Of a DNA stretch of 64,000 nucleotides, positions 11,918-27,690 are shown piece by piece. The notes beneath the pieces are model-generated. The model searched no databases. It was not told the DNA's origin and saw only the letters and a program-made list of their open reading frames with translations. The DNA comes from Bryum argenteum (taxonomy: Eukaryota > Streptophyta > Bryopsida > Bryales > Bryaceae): assembly GCA_037043015.1 (NCBI GenBank), contig CM073329.1:12850648-12914647 (forward strand). The letters run 5' to 3'. Positions within the stretch are counted from its first letter, which is position 1. Each line of letters opens with the position of its first letter. The position numbers were made by a program, and so were the translations under genes.

Positions 11918-12894
11918 TTAACCCCTCAAAGTCCCTGCCTTTTAAGTCAAAAAACACATTTCCAAAAAAAGTGTCATAGATGAAAATGAAGGTAATGTAT
12001 TCAGAGTTAAGCAATGGTATAAACTTATAGTAGACTTATTGTAGATCATGTGGACCAAATTTTAAGTCATGAACCCTCATAGATTGGGGGATCGTAACAT
12101 ATTAATACTAAAAAAATAGTGAAATTTCATCATTTTACTTTAGAGTGGAAAATCTACTAACCAACAATTTTTAATAAAGAAGTCACCAACTACAAAGATG
12201 TTTGCCTTCATCTGAATGACACACTTGTACCAAAGAAATTCATCCAAGTGTACAAGTTGGATCCTACGATACCTTTGCAATGGTGAAAAGTGCCAAAAAA
12301 GAAGGAAAAGGAAAAGTAGTCCAAAACTATACCTCTTGCACTCAACTCTTCTCCTTATCTACAAACATCTTAGATCAAGTGAAAGAGTTCTACCACTAAA
12401 ATCGGACTTTAATTGATCCATCCCAAAAAATATAGTCAGAATCTAACGGTGGATGGAGGAGATATAGCTCCTCAAACTTCATCCATATTTTCACTTTTTT
12501 CATTGTAGAAACAACATGGCATATCCAATACTAAACTTATTTGGATCAAAAAGCTTACAACTAGAAAGTTGTTAGAAACAATCTTAAGATCATATTTATG
12601 TTAAAAAAAATTCATGAAAAACTTTTTTGATTTCTCAAGAGTGGCTTGCAATGGTAAAACATGCCCAATGATTAAAATCTCAAAACCAGAAGTTGTTGTC
12701 ACTAAAATGCACGCCATTAATTCATACTTTATTGTTTGGCTCTGCAATTTATATTACACAAACTAGAGTTTATCTGGGACCCAACCCAAGTGATTTCTTC
12801 AAACAGACTTTGAATGAATATGTTATGGCTCATCAAATTTTTTGCCGTTCATCCAAAATGTATCAAAATGACCGTAGGGACGTCTAGGGGTTAA
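11918..12894 (+). mobile_element. Family A non-autonomous element, copy A3, TTAA-bordered
   Basis: Begins TTAACCCCTCAAAG at 11918 and ends TCTAGGGGTTAA at 12894, giving an inverted CCCCT end with TTAA outside on both sides. The 977-bp body aligns with the copies at 26699, 38056 (opposite strand) and 46811. Only short frames occur, so any movement would need a transposase from elsewhere. TTAA with a CCC terminus resembles the piggyBac pattern, but TTA or TA duplications would look alike in this arrangement. Confidence 0.7.
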
Positions 12895-15175
12895 AAGTGA
12901 GCTCATAGATAGATGGACAAGCTGGATTATATACCTTACTGAAGACAGAATTATGTCACACAATGAGGCATTCCGAAACAAAGGAGATGTAGATTATCAG
13001 TCAAAAAATACATTGAACCTTGAGAAGAATGATGTTGGGAACACAAAGATCCTTCATAAGAATAGGCTGTTGGAAACATAAAGATCCTTCATAGGCACTA
13101 TGCTTATCTTGTGTGCAAAGACTACATCAAAGTAAAATTAAAAAAAATATAAACATAAGCAAGAAACTTCTACATTTCCTCAATAAGCCTTTTATCTCTA
13201 CTCAAAACAAGAGAACTTTACACATATTTTGTTTCAACCACAAGAACTATGAAAACGTACTAAAGCATCCATTGGCTTGAAGTAATCTTTGCTGAGAAGG
13301 CAAAGAGTAATATGGTAGAGCAGCCAAAAATGGCGCAGTGCCGAAAATGGAGCCCTAGTAATCTTCACTGTCACGTACATAATAGCTTCTCCATACAACA
13401 GTACCATGTACACACTGCAAAGATTATAGGGCGTCACTTTAGGGCATTATTTTAAGAACACCTATATTTCCATCTTTAAAAATTCATTACTTTCTGTAAA
13501 AGAGTCGAAAATTGATGATTCCACTTCCTCTAGTTTTCTACTAATTTTCCCCATGCACAAAAATTGCTTGCACTGGCAACATTCCTGTAGATTTTCTATG
13601 CTAAAAATTGCGCCATTATAGGACACCTTACCATAAGAAGTCTTGAGTTGAAAAATTAACCACTCTGATGTCGACGCACAATTATGGAGAGACAACCCAT
13701 CAATGCTAAAGTTCTAGGGTTGGAAGACATCACTTTCACTTTTTGAGTTCCACTACTTTTACTTTTTGAGTTCCACTAATTTTACTTTTTGAAAAGTGTC
13801 ATGAATGGACATGGTATTCGCAGTAATCTTTTTGCTTACAGTATCAAAAGACCTAAGCCCACGAGGGTATTTGTCAAGCCCCTTTGTGAATGGAGCAAGA
13901 CCACAGTAAATGAAGGCCCACACCATTATCACATGCTTTTGCTGACTTCTGTATCTGGGAACTCGGAAGTCTACGTAGTCATGTGAAGGACCACAAGTTG
14001 GTGGTCAGAGTCATTCTGAGGACCTCAAATTTGTTCGCAATGCACCATTTGCATGAACGAATCTTGACAAACTTGGAAAAACTATGTGGATTCCAATGTA
14101 GTGATTCAAATTTAAAGGAGAAAATGAAACCATCTGGGCCCAAATTTCTGTACTCGTACTTGGTTCACTTTGAATAATCAGATTTTGGTGGTGACAGCCA
14201 ATTTCCTTTGGGTCACTTTGAATGCTCAGAAATTGGTGGGGACATCAATAGTTGAAAAACCATTGTGTGATAGAAGAAAAACACCTTGATATGATTGTGC
14301 CCAACCTCTACATTACAATTTTTTCTACAGACTCTCTTGGAGTCTTTGAGGTGGTTTTACAAATGTCAACTTCACAATCGTTGTAAGGTGAAGGAACATG
14401 CATTGTCCTTGTTGTTGGGGGCAAATGTCACGCACTAGTACAAGCAACAACATTATACGTGACTAGCTTTGGTCTTATACTTGACTAGCTTTGGATTGAA
14501 GGGGGAAAAGGCATTGTAAGAAGGCATCTACAATGGTAAAAAGGAAGTTGAAGTATGGTAAGAGTTGAAAACCCCCACATGATCACAAAACTTAACCAAG
14601 AGAAGGATTTTCTTGCTTTCATCTTTGAATTCCAATATACCTATCAATTAGATTCTAGGTAGAATCTAGGCTCTTCTAATTTAAGGTGCAACATCTGCAA
14701 CACTTCCTTCTAATTTTCATAACTAACTCAAGAAAAGTCCACAAAATATGAATCCAAAAGATTGAACTTTGCCCATTTTCCAAAAATTATTCCCTCCACT
14801 ACTTCCCCAATGAACTTGCTACAACCATATTTGTACTACTGCACCTTCGAACCTTACTCAACCTATGAACTTATCCCTACATTGTTTACACTACACATCT
14901 ACACCCCTCCTCATTATCAAAAAACCCCCTCATAAAACACACAAAAGAGAGGTCATAAAACTGTTGAAACCCCAATTCCGTTACGCTAAAATGGTTACTC
15001 CTCAGCAATACACCAGAACCACATGACCTTACAGAATCCAAATGTGATATTATGAATGATATAATATAAACATGAGTGATTTTACAATGATATTACAAAG
15101 TACACCATTGTGTAGGCATGCAAATGGCAACTTTTGGTGTGACAAAATGGCACAGAAGTTGTTTGTTTATTGGTT
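12895..15175. other. Spacer, no gene seen
   Basis: AT-rich sequence without a recognisable gene. Near 13740-13790 a short block TTTTACTTTTTGAGTTCCACT is repeated. Near 14160-14240 a TCACTTTGAATnnTCAGA(T)TTTTGGTGG(T/G)GACA block occurs twice. Confidence 0.45.
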
Positions 15176-16665
15176 TCAAATCCTGAGCCCCGGCCTGCAA
15201 GAGGAGCTATGAATGGTAGCATTAGACACAAAGACAACGATATCACAATGACAAGTAGAAACAGCATGGTGCTTGAACACTCCAAACACTTTCACATCGC
15301 CTGAAACCGTGGTGGTAGCCACCATGGGCAATCGGCCACTCACAATGTTACGAGGCAGCATCGTGTTCACCAGCACGCGGTCTCCGGACTCCACAGTCAA
15401 CAGCAGATAAACATTGTCGTTGGCCTTGGACCTGATTCTCGACGCTGCAGCAGTCAACACCCACTTTTTCAATATAAAAACATACTCCACATTGACTTAC
15501 TGAATGTAATGAATGTTCAGTATCTTTACCTGGGGCCACATTGACTACTTTCATTGATAGGAACCTACTAAATTACTTGCCAAGTTGCCAGCAAGAGATT
15601 CTCTCAATGCTTGGTAGTGAGGCAAGTTGTTCAATTCTTCCTTGACCCAGAAGGAGAACCATTGCATGCTAAGGGAGCTTCATATTATAAGCCTGAAGAA
15701 CTCTTGACCTGTTGTCCTCTTACCACAAGCATCTTTCCTCTTTCTACACAAAGTTTGAAAGTTGTAGTCTCGCAAAGTGCTGAAATGATGATATCGAACT
15801 TGCTCCAGCACTTCGAGATGATATGTAAAACCTCGTCTTTATAAAGACTCACTTCGTCAAAGAATAATAATCTTCTTTGATATGAAGGTACTTATTTATT
15901 CAGTTTTACCTAGAGTCTATCTGCGTTTTCCTACGTGACAAGATACAGTTAGTTATTTCCAGCTTGTGTTTACTACACCACTGTAACAGGCACTTTTTGT
16001 AAGAGTAGGCATATAGAGCAACCCCCAGGCAGGAGGGGATTGTACAACATAAAACAAAACAAGGCACATCATCTACAAGGTGGATAATTAATCTGATTAC
16101 ACAGCTATTACTTCCTGATCACAGGTCACAGGAAATAATCAAACCACCAAATGAAGAAGGATCTCAGCAGCGGTGATAATGAGCATGGATTATTTTTAAA
16201 CTCTTGCATTAAGACCACAATCGACAGCGGAAAAATATCTTATACATCACAATTGACTGCATTCTCAGGCACTTGAAAGGAAGCGTATAAAGGTAGCACA
16301 CAGGAGCCACAGGGTGCAGGAAACGAAGAACCTGCAGGAAGGCGAGCTTGCGCAACGGGGTCGCCGTAGTAGAACAAGCGCGTAACGCCACCAGTGTACT
16401 CGAAAACCTCTCGATTGGGGTTATGAACAGTCAAGTCCAGCAACAATGACATGTTGAGCGAGTGCGATCTAATGCTGAACGTCTCCAAGATGATAGTATT
16501 GATTTGCACATTCGGATCCCTAGCTTTGAACACTGTCAATCCCAGTATCACAATCACGATTGTGACCACCACTATCACCGCCATTATCATCAAACAAATC
16601 TTCTTCTTCCGTCTCTTTTCTACGCTTTCGGTCACCTTTATGGGCGTTGAATCTCCAGGATACAT
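15176..16665 (-). CDS. LEA_2 / NDR1-HIN1-like (NHL) membrane protein, two exons
   Basis: The first exon (ATG at 16665) encodes a short basic cytosolic N-terminus (EKRRKKK), one transmembrane helix at about residues 24-46 and the start of an LEA_2 domain (LDLTVHNPN, then a YYGDPVAQARLPAG segment). The second exon (to the stop at 15176) supplies the rest: TVESGDRVLVNTMLP, GDVKVFGVFKHHAVS and a last CDIVVFVSN strand. A donor after 16251 and an acceptor CTGCAG before 15444 join in frame to about 227 residues, the usual NHL size; this join is my proposal and other donors are possible. Family members are plasma-membrane or plasmodesmal proteins linked to defence and stress, some membrane-anchored by this single helix. 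The specific function is not known. Confidence 0.75.
15491..16240. other. Intron of the LEA_2 gene
   Basis: Non-coding sequence between the two LEA_2-encoding segments. No additional exon or nested gene was recognised. Confidence 0.55.
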
Positions 16666-17053
16666 GCTTCAGCAGAAATCCTAACCCCTGCAAAAATAGC
16701 TTACACTCTAACAATGATGCAAACTTGCTCGAAAAAGCTTTAGAAATCCTAACCCCTGCAGAGATTGAACACAAAACATGTTGCTCGAAAAAACCCGTGA
16801 TAGACAAAAACTCTGGGTCTTCATAGACAACAGTAATCATCATGTCGATTGTACTATAAGAAATAGCTGAACTGGAGGATCTTGTCCTGTTCGTATCTCA
16901 AGCCTTTCCATGTGAAAGGAAGGATATAATTTCATGTGTACCATCATATATCATGATTTCATCATGTAGAGTACGCAATGCAGTTAAGTGCAGAAATAAC
17001 GAACGTAGAAATTAAACAAGATGAGTGATACATCAGAGCTACTGAAGCTCAGG

Positions 17054-19301
<2,248 letters not shown>

Positions 19302-19504
19302 CAGCGCAATCGCAACCTTCAATTCCCACCAACCCACGTCAAATTCCTGTAACCCTAATACCCTTCATCTCCTGATTAAAGAATCTGAAACCCAGTCCTC
19401 ACTCACCTTTGCGTTTCTGCCAACTGAAGAAGCGATTCGCAATCAATTTGCGAGCATGAAGGAATTAAATGGTCCTAAAACTGCTAAGGATAGTACTTCA
19501 AAAG

Positions 19505-20062
19505 ATGAATGAACCAACGGAGCACTCTTCGCTTAGCTTCTGCGGTCACTCTCGCTTGTATCACAAAAGACTTCTAAAAGCTCAATTCATAATCAGCTTT
19601 GAAAGATGCAAGGGGCTTAAAGGAATGTAGCCACTGAATACGGCATGCGCAGCTCAAATCGATCCACAATGCATGGTCCAGTTTATGCCACTTTATCTGA
19701 CAGGGATGAACTTTTCTTGAGACTTTCCTTTTATAAAACATTGAAGAAAGGCTTCGTAAAAATTTAGTTATACGAATGATCTCCTTCACGAGCAGGGTAG
19801 TGCTCTGTCCTTTTGTGGCCATGGATTGCTTCTCATGATTCCAGTTTTTGCGTTCATGTTCAGTGCCAACATACATTTCCACAACCACAAATGTATTTTC
19901 CAAAGCTGGAAACACTCTGATACACTTTATTATGAAGAATATACACATCAACTCATTCACAAAAATACACCCAGGAGCGTCGATCGATCAAAGCTCCGCT
20001 ACTCTACAGACATGGGAAGCCAGTCGCCATAAATGTACAAAACCTAGAGATCGAAAAAAAAA
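19505..20062. other. Spacer between the PLP protein and CorA-like genes
   Basis: About 560 bases that should contain the 5' region of the PLP gene and the 3' untranslated region of the CorA-like gene. No further gene was recognised. Confidence 0.5.
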
Positions 20063-23000
20063 TCAAGGCAAGAGGACATAAAAGTCATTGTTGTTGTTGG
20101 ACTGTTGCTGTTGTTGCTCCGCAGTCTCAGACGAAACATCAGAATCAGTCCAAACATGATGCACTTTCTCATGAGATTCAGCTGCTTTTTGGAACTTATC
20201 AACAAACTCCTGCAGCTCCGCCTTTCGGTTGAGGACCTCCTCTTCAGTGGGAGGGTTCTTAAGTCCAAGACGACGAATGCCGACAAAGATCACAGTGGCG
20301 CCGAGAAGGAACAGGCAAGTGGAGAAGATGGCGAACGCGTGGGGGTTATGACTGCCGCCTGGAATGCCATCCAAGTTGATCCCGAACAGGCCTACGATTA
20401 CTGAGAGGAGGAGGCCTCCGCCACCGATTACTGCTAAGTTGTGTTGCACTCGTAGGCTCCGTTGTTGTAGCTTCTCGCGTACGTTGCTTTGCATTACGTC
20501 TTGTACTGTGAATAGCCGGTCTCGCACTGCTTCCTGCTCTTCGAGCATCTCTCGTGTCTGTTTCGCAACTTTCTCTAGTAGCGAGAGCGCGTTTGCCTCA
20601 TTTAAGTGTGTCATTAGCTCGTGAATTATCTCCTGCCGTGCGTGGAGTGACCATTTTATTCTAATCACCTGAAGCAGCCAACACCCCAAGCGAACAAGGA
20701 ATGTAAAAAATCTGCAGTATTCAAATGGCAATATAAATGGAGTTCTATAAGAATCAGGTTTGAGTTTTGTATCGCTTGCAACCTTGCTCACCTTTTCCTA
20801 TAATCAGATGTTAGAGTAATCTTTGCATTCGAAGTGGGTACACAGGAAGAGGTAATCTGGAGATATGATTCTCACCTGAGTGGAAAGGTAACGTATTTCC
20901 CGGTTCAAGATGATGCTTAGTAATGCCAAATCTTCGTTCCCCTTCCTGAAAACATTTAACAGGAAGTGTGATGAGATTTGCAGATCACCATGAAACTTGA
21001 AACAGCAACTATTTGATCGTTGAATCTCAGGATCTGAGGGTGCACTTACCGGTTGACGTATTTGAGCTCCACTTCATCAGCTGCACCAAAGTAGTGCTTC
21101 CGAGACATCCTGCAAACACATAAAAAACCCTCGTCAACATTTGCATCTGCAGAGTGATGTCAACATATCAAAAGATAAGTGCGATAAATTACCGATCATC
21201 CCATCTTGCGAGGCGGCTAGCAAGCAGGGCAATGACCTCCTGTGAACACTTAGGCGCGTCTGGACCACCAGCACCCACCAAGTCCTGCAACAAAACATGT
21301 GAATGAAACATTCCGTATACAAAATTGGAAAGGGGAGGAAGGGGAAAGAGAAAGTACCTGGACTTCCATGACACCAAGAACATTCAAGTGGTTAACGACG
21401 CCTTTCACGTGCATCGATGTGATCAAAAAGTTCTGAGATGACCACGAGCGTAGCACAACAGGTACGTCCTCTTCATCACGGTATGGATTACCGATGGAAT
21501 GTCCGGTGAGCTCGAACAACAAGCCTCCTGCAACACGCACAGGCACCTGCAAAACTCGTAATGTAAGATTCAAGTTTCGATTTACTATTAGGAAGGTAGG
21601 TGTGTTCGGATATGAGAGTACCTCGTAGAGGAGATGCTTCATGCGTTCACTGATGAGCCGCTTCTCATCTCGAAGAGCCAAACTGACGGCTGGATGCAGC
21701 CAGCATGAATTTGCAAGCGTCTTCTGAATGTTCGGGTGGCGAGCGTCGACGTGACACCAGAATGTTGGTCCCTTTCGCTTTTCCCAATATGGGTGTGCCA
21801 AATCTGCTGCTGTGAGAGAGTCGTCTTCGTCTGATAGCCCCTCGTCGTTGCCCCACATGGGATCACCCTGAGCACCCAGTTTCACAATTTGACTCCTTAA
21901 ACAACAATAATCATCGAAGAACATAGAAATGAAGCCGAAGGTAAGAACTCGTGAATCATACTCATGTATTCATTCAACTTATCTTGTATGATGTTTAAGC
22001 TCACCAGACATAACAATAATGGTGAAGTACTACTAATCCCTTTCTAAGTGACTTAATACCAATCTCTACCTTGATCACTAGTGCCTATGAAACAACAAAC
22101 ATGTCATTCTCGCAAGAGGAATTTGAGATTAGAGTGAAAAGCATTTTTGTACAAACTCTCATTCGATAATGTTCATGCCCACAAGACTCAAAATCATTGA
22201 TGAAGAACTATTAAAGCCTCTCAAAGTGAATACTAAGTTATTACTAGCTCTTACCTTATCATAAGTGTGTAAGAATTATCCGACATGTCACAAATTTGTG
22301 AAACTCATGTTAATAGATTGCTCGTCCAACCTATCCTTAAATGATGTTTGTGCATATTAACAACGAGCATTGTGTAACCTATCCTTGTCCAACCTATCCT
22401 TGTATGATGTTTGTGCCCACATCATTGATGCAAGACTATCAACCTCTCGTATATACTTAAACTAGTTCCTACCTAACCATTGTTGCATAAGGAATAACAA
22501 ACATGCCATTTACAAACATTTGAGGGTGCACGTACATCGAGGTCTATGAAACCCCACAAAAACCCACACTATAATTGAGTGCAATATAGTGGTATGTAGT
22601 GTAAGGACATCTCGGTGGAAGCAACAAACCTGCACGGCTTGGAAAAGCTCAGAAAGCCGAGGCCAGCCGATAGGAATCCACTGAGGCCCATGCTCCTTCT
22701 TACTCCCACCCCACCGGTGATCATGCAGCTCCCCCCTCGGTGACGAGCTCGTAGCCGAAGGCGCTTTCTCCAGCAAGCTCTCTCTCACAACAAACCCTTG
22801 CACCTCGGTGCCCAAGCTCCCCGCGTCTCCCGAGACAGTCGCATCCTCCGAGGCCCCGCCGAAGGAATCGTGGGAGCGGTTCAAGTCAATCCCCGCCAGA
22901 TACTCATGGGGATGCTTCACTGAAATCTCGCAGTCCAACCGCCCTTGCAAATGCCCGTTGAGGTTGCCGAAATCCGCTCCGACCTTAAACTTCTTCGCTG

Positions 23001-23121
23001 GCACGGGAAGAAACTCGTACGCGCAGAGTAATCCGTCTCGCCATAAGTCTAATGTCCCTGTGCTCTGCACTTTGGGCGTGTGGAATGTTTGCAAATCGAA
23101 GTCTGTCGTTTCTCTACTCAT
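20063..23121 (-). CDS. CorA-like divalent-cation transporter family protein, 7 exons
   Basis: Exons (minus strand): 23121-22630, 21867-21622, 21546-21358, 21284-21193, 21109-21050, 20945-20876, 20668-20063. They total 1755 bases, 584 residues. The N-terminal part is soluble (WRDGLLCAYEFLPVPAKK; GPTFWCHVDARHPNIQK; LFELTGHSIGNPYRDEED). A long helical region with RYLSTQVIRIKWSLHARQ follows. Two C-terminal membrane helices (about 450-475 and 490-512) are joined by a GINLDGIPGG loop. That loop occupies the place of the GMN signature of CorA/MRS2 channels but differs from it, so magnesium transport is inferred from family only. I believe it belongs to the plant 'magnesium transporter CorA-like' subgroup rather than MRS2. 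The C-terminus is Gln/Asn-rich. The first ATG is 23121; AAACCCTAA at 23135-23143 lies just upstream. Confidence 0.88.
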
Positions 23122-23134
23122 TGCTACTCGCGCC

Positions 23135-23143
23135 AAACCCTAA
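23135..23143. promoter_or_regulatory. Telo-box (AAACCCTAA) upstream of the CorA-like gene
   Basis: An exact AAACCCTAA sits 14 bases before the start codon. Telo-boxes are known leader and promoter elements of plant housekeeping genes. Confidence 0.55.
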
Positions 23144-24287
23144 TTGCTCAAAGCTCAAACCCGCTCATTGCTCTGCATTTCCAACAATTGCATGTAACTC
23201 AATAAAATTGACAAGGCAGTCACCGACGGAGTGCGGTGTCTCTAGCACGGCGGATAAAATAGCGCGGGTTAACGATAGAGAGAAGAATCCGGGAAGCTTT
23301 TCGTGATGTCACGCGAAATATAGAAAAGGTGAAACCCTCGGGACACAGATGATTTTTTAAAAGAACGGGTCCGAAAAACGAGGCGAGGGGGAAAGTGGCT
23401 TGCACACCTTCCGGGGATGTCAGCTGCTTCGGAAACTGTTGCACTGGCTTTGAAATTGTTCATATAATGGCTTGGGCTCTGCTGCACGGCGAGCGAGCGA
23501 ATGTTGTGTGGGGAGCTAGAGCGTAGAGCATGAAATGCTTGCGAATGCTGCAAAAGTGCACTAGCACGTGAATAAGTCAACGTTCCAGGGCAAATGGCAC
23601 GGAAGGGGCCGCGAAAACGATGAAAGGTCGGTGATGATGATCCGTTTCGGCATATGATTCTTCAATCACAAAGCAAGCTTGCAATTGCACGGGGAGGGGA
23701 GCCTCGAGCGGCTTCGAGTATAGTAAGTAGTAAGTTACATAAATTTGGCGTAAGTGACTAGTAAGTAGGTCAATCAGGTAGGAAGGACGTTGATTCGGTA
23801 AGTAGGTTATTTGGGTGTTGTAGTAAGTTACTGGTAACTTGTTGGCCCAGGTGCCTGAATTCATGTTCCGATTAAGTTATTACTGTATGATTGGTGCCCC
23901 TTGACACTTTTCCATGAAATAATGCCCGTCACATTCTACGGTTGAGCAACGTGACATTCAACTCGCTGTCATAGTTGTGTTGTTTACACTGCCGGCCAGC
24001 AGTTTCGGCAGGCAGCCACCAGCTCAATTTCGTTCCCACATCCTGCTGAACCTGCTGACCAATGAGATTCAATCCTTGCGGAAAAATGGTGTAAAAATAG
24101 TTTTCCTGATGTGCCTGCTGGTTGAAGATGGTTGTTCCGGCCTGCTTGGGCTATTTGTTGGGCGCAAAATCCGCTTGCTTAACTTAAACCAAATTTGGGG
24201 CTGCCCAGCAGGCGCAGCAGGGAGTGTAAACGTAGCAAGTGTCATGTCCATGTTTGCTGATGTTGCACACATTCAACTTAACTCCAC
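23144..24287. other. Promoter region and spacer, no gene seen
   Basis: The first few hundred bases are the likely promoter of the minus-strand CorA-like gene. Further on, AGTAAGTAGGT/TTAAGTTACT-like short repeats occur at 23720-23840. No coding region was recognised. Confidence 0.45.
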
Positions 24288-24856
24288 TTAATGCTCTAGG
24301 AGGACATAAAGTGGTCCTTCTCACTTTGGTGTTGAATCACTTTGGTGCTGAATATAGATCCCAAGGAGTTGAAACATTTTGCACATTTATTATAGATTTT
24401 TTCCATACCTTTATGTAGAGTCATCTCATGCTTCAAAATTCCTCATATTTTAGGAGATATTTACGGTCAAAGTTTGAAAAAATTATTTAAAATCTGCCCA
24501 AAACTGCCCAAAACTGCCCAAAACTGCCCAAACTGGGGAATATGCTCATTTACTCTAAAAATCTGCCCAAAATCGATTAGATCATGGTTCTCGGATTTTA
24601 AGTTCGATAATTCTTCACATTCCGTTTTTGTCGCAAAGAGTGGCCTTTGCATTTGAATTTCAGCATACCGTCATGTGAGAAATCAAGCATTTCTATAGCT
24701 TTTATAAGTCCTACAAGGGTGAAAATTGTATAGACATATTCCTAACTCACCTAGGAACAAGGGTTTGAAGAGCCTTAATTCAAAGTTACTCTTGAAATTG
24801 GTTCTTTTGGCTCACAAAATACTTCAAAACCCATTTTGCAACTACGAAAAGAAAAG

Positions 24857-24901
<45 letters not shown>

Positions 24902-25100
24902 ACTTTACACATTACAATGTCACAATTGGCAAGAAATTTGAATTTGAAATTTCGAAGTACACAAACATGATAGTACAAGTCAAGTACTACATTCTAAAGT
25001 TACGTACATTCTAAAGTGAAAAAAAAGCCCACCTTGGAATGAAAGAGTCCAGTTTTGAGGCTTTTTGGCAGTTTCAAGGTCTTGGAGCAGTAGGAGTTAA
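24288..25100 (+). repeat. Family B repeat, copy B2 (without the foldback insert)
   Basis: Aligns with 9870-10895. It carries CATACCTTTATG, GGAGATATTTACGGTCAAAG, AAATCAAGCATTTCTA, ACTCACCTAGGAACAAGG, TTTGAAGAGCC and TTTTTGGCAGTTTC blocks and ends in TAGGAGTTAA. Internally CTGCCCAAAA is repeated four times (24491-24530), and a run of 44 A occupies 24857-24900. Non-coding. Confidence 0.65.
24857..24900 (+). repeat. Poly-A run of 44 bases
   Basis: Uninterrupted A from 24857 to 24900, preceded by GAAAAGAAAAG. It lies inside repeat copy B2, so it is an expanded internal A-tract of that repeat rather than a retroposon tail. Confidence 0.9.
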
Positions 25101-26698
25101 CCCTAATGGAGATGTTGTACACTGAACTCCATACAGCCATATCTCAAAATCCATGAGGAAATTTTTGTTGAATTTGATTGAAGAAAAGTCAAGCGTGGAA
25201 TCTTGTTTAGTCTAGTAGTCCATTTTTATCAAATTTTATCATACAGATCTTGAGTTACACTCAATCAAAGTTTCACATTTAGCAAAAACAACATATCGTT
25301 TGTAGTCATTTGTGGTTGATTGTAGTTGACTTCAACTTTAGGAGTGAGAGTATTAAAAGAACTTGCAAAAGAAGTTGTACTTTTATTCTCCTTGGCTATG
25401 TTATCTATACTAACCTACTCAACAACCTCATGAATTTCAAGTTAGCAAGCTCATTGGGGCATGGACAAGAGAATCACCTCTAGAATATGGGCAAATTATG
25501 TATCATACGCTCCTATGTTCTTAAATTGCTCAACTAAACTGCAAAAGATTTTTAAATATTTGCCAGAAATTGAGATTTTAATTTTTCCGGGATAGTACTA
25601 AAGTACCATCGTATCCATCAAATTTCATTCCAATAAATACTTACATGTCTTTATCGTTGTTGTAAATTAGTATTCGTATTTAAAATTTATCATACCTACA
25701 TTTGTAAACTCAAAATTTTGTAAGGCTTGATAGGTCCTATACGGTCAACATTATATACTAATATTTTTCTTAATTACTCAAGAACAAGAATTGAAGAGTT
25801 TTCAAGCCAAACGTACTCTAGAAATTGATTGTTATTCATTCAATCTAACAATTTTCATGGTGGTTGGGGAGACACGGTCATTGGATGCAATGGCAATAGG
25901 GTTCGTGATAACATTAGATAGGATAGGGATGAGTGACATTTTACAAATAAATAATTAATTTTTTCCTACTAACTATTCATGATTCCTGCCCTTCGAATTG
26001 GCAGAGTACTTCACTTCTTAGGAAAGACTTCAATCCCTTTCTCTACTGAGGGATTTCATTTTCGTTTTTCTTTCCTGACTTTGAACCTTACAATCTTACA
26101 AATGGTGATGAACCTGAACCTAAGATATGGTATACATGTGCTGTACAAGTTAGGTATTAGGTCCTAAGATTATATGACTAAATCTAGGTAATAAATCTTA
26201 AGATTACATGACTGAATCTAGGTACTAGATCCTAAGATTACATGACATGCAAATTTGACAATTTGCATCTTGCATGTAAAGAGGAAAACTTTGAAACTTT
26301 TGACACTTTTATTTTCCTCTTTTGTAAACAATAAATGTTTCATGAAATGAGAACTCCATAAGTACCATAATAGAAATACTGCCTGAAGAACTTTCGGCAC
26401 TTTTGAGACCATTAATTGCAGTGGTTATGAACATTGTGATTAGCTGACGCTTGGCAAAGCACAAAATTAACAAAAACTTCACCCACACATTCCTTTTGTG
26501 GAGACTCAAGTTCTTTTGCAACTGTAATTATTTCCCTCTTGAGTGGCGGGGATGAGGATGATTAGCCTGCGGCTCCTCCGCCAACACCTCGTCCTCTTGC
26601 CCTTAACTCGGACCTTCCGGCATCTGACAGTCTTTCTTTAGAAATTTGACTTGAAAGGTTCAATTTACCCCTAAAGTTTAAAGGCATTTCCTGCATGC
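25101..26698. other. AT-rich spacer, no gene seen
   Basis: Bases 25180-25300 resemble 47930-48040 and the interior of 54041-54168 (a third repeat group). At 26155-26245 an AGGT(A)TTAGGTCCTAAGATTA(C/T)ATGACT unit is repeated about three times. No coding region. Confidence 0.45.
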
Positions 26699-27690
26699 TT
26701 AACCCCTAGATGGTTTGACCCATTGGTAGGGAAAAGAACATGTTCTCAAAAAAAGTGTCATAAAAGGAAATGAACGCAAGCCATCTCAACCGTACATTCT
26801 TGTGGTAGACATATTATGCATCATGTGCCTCAATTTTCGAGTCACGAGGTCTCATAAAATTGCAAGATCGTAATGTATTAATACTCAAAAAACATCACAA
26901 AATCTCAACGTGAAAATGCTACCAATGTAATAATTGCAATGCAAAGACCACCAATTACAAAATATGTTCACCTTCATCTCAATGACACCCTTAAATAAAA
27001 AATTAATCTATGTGAAAAATAGCTTTGTGCAAATAATGGTGAAAATTGCTAAAAATATATACAAAGGAAAAATAGTCCAAATCTCTACCCTTTGCACTCA
27101 AATGTATGCCATGTCTTCAATAAGTCTTTAATTTTGTCAAGGCTTCTACGACTAAAACTAGAATCTAATTGGAATACATTCCAAAAAAATTAAGTGAACA
27201 TCCAACAATGGATGAAGGAGATATTGCTCCTCAAAAATCATCCATTCATTGACTTTCTTTTTAGATGGAAACACCATCGCAAAAAAATACCAAAAATAGT
27301 CGGATCAAAAATCTTTCAACTAAAATTTTCTTAGCCTTCATCTTAAGATCTTGACTATATGTAAAAAATTCATCAATATATCTTTTTGGTTTCCCACAAT
27401 TGCCTCACAATGATAAAACATACCTTTTGTTTGAAAACTCAAAAATAAGAGTGCCTTTACTATATTACATGCCATTTATTCACGCTTCATTGTATGGGTC
27501 TGCAAATTACATCACACAAACTACACTTGATTAAGGACCCCACCCATGTAATTTCATCCAAAAAAGACTCTGTATTGAGGAGTTATGGCTCTTCAATGTT
27601 GGTGCACTCATCCAAAATATCAATTTTCAAAAGGTTTCAACTCCATGCAGCTAAATATAGTAAGAGGTTGACCAAAGTTAAAACGGCCAA
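26699..27690 (+). repeat. Family A non-autonomous element, copy A4
   Basis: Starts TTAACCCCTAGATGG at 26699 and aligns throughout with the copies at 11918 and 46811 (AAAAAAAGTGTCATA, GTAATGTATTAATACTC, TTCACCTTCATCTCAATGACA, GGAGTTATGGCTCTTCAA). The right end is blurred; I see no clean closing TTAA. Confidence 0.65.

Noticed and set aside
20795-20800. Possible 6-base micro-exon (GAAAAG) in the CorA-like gene
   Set aside because: It has AG before and GTGAGC after, and inclusion would keep the frame, but joining 20876 directly to 20668 already gives the uninterrupted family sequence (RYLSTQ-VIRIKW).
24857-24900. A44 run as the tail of a processed pseudogene or LINE/SINE
   Set aside because: It lies in the middle of a repeat whose other copies continue on both sides; no retroposed sequence or target duplication is attached.
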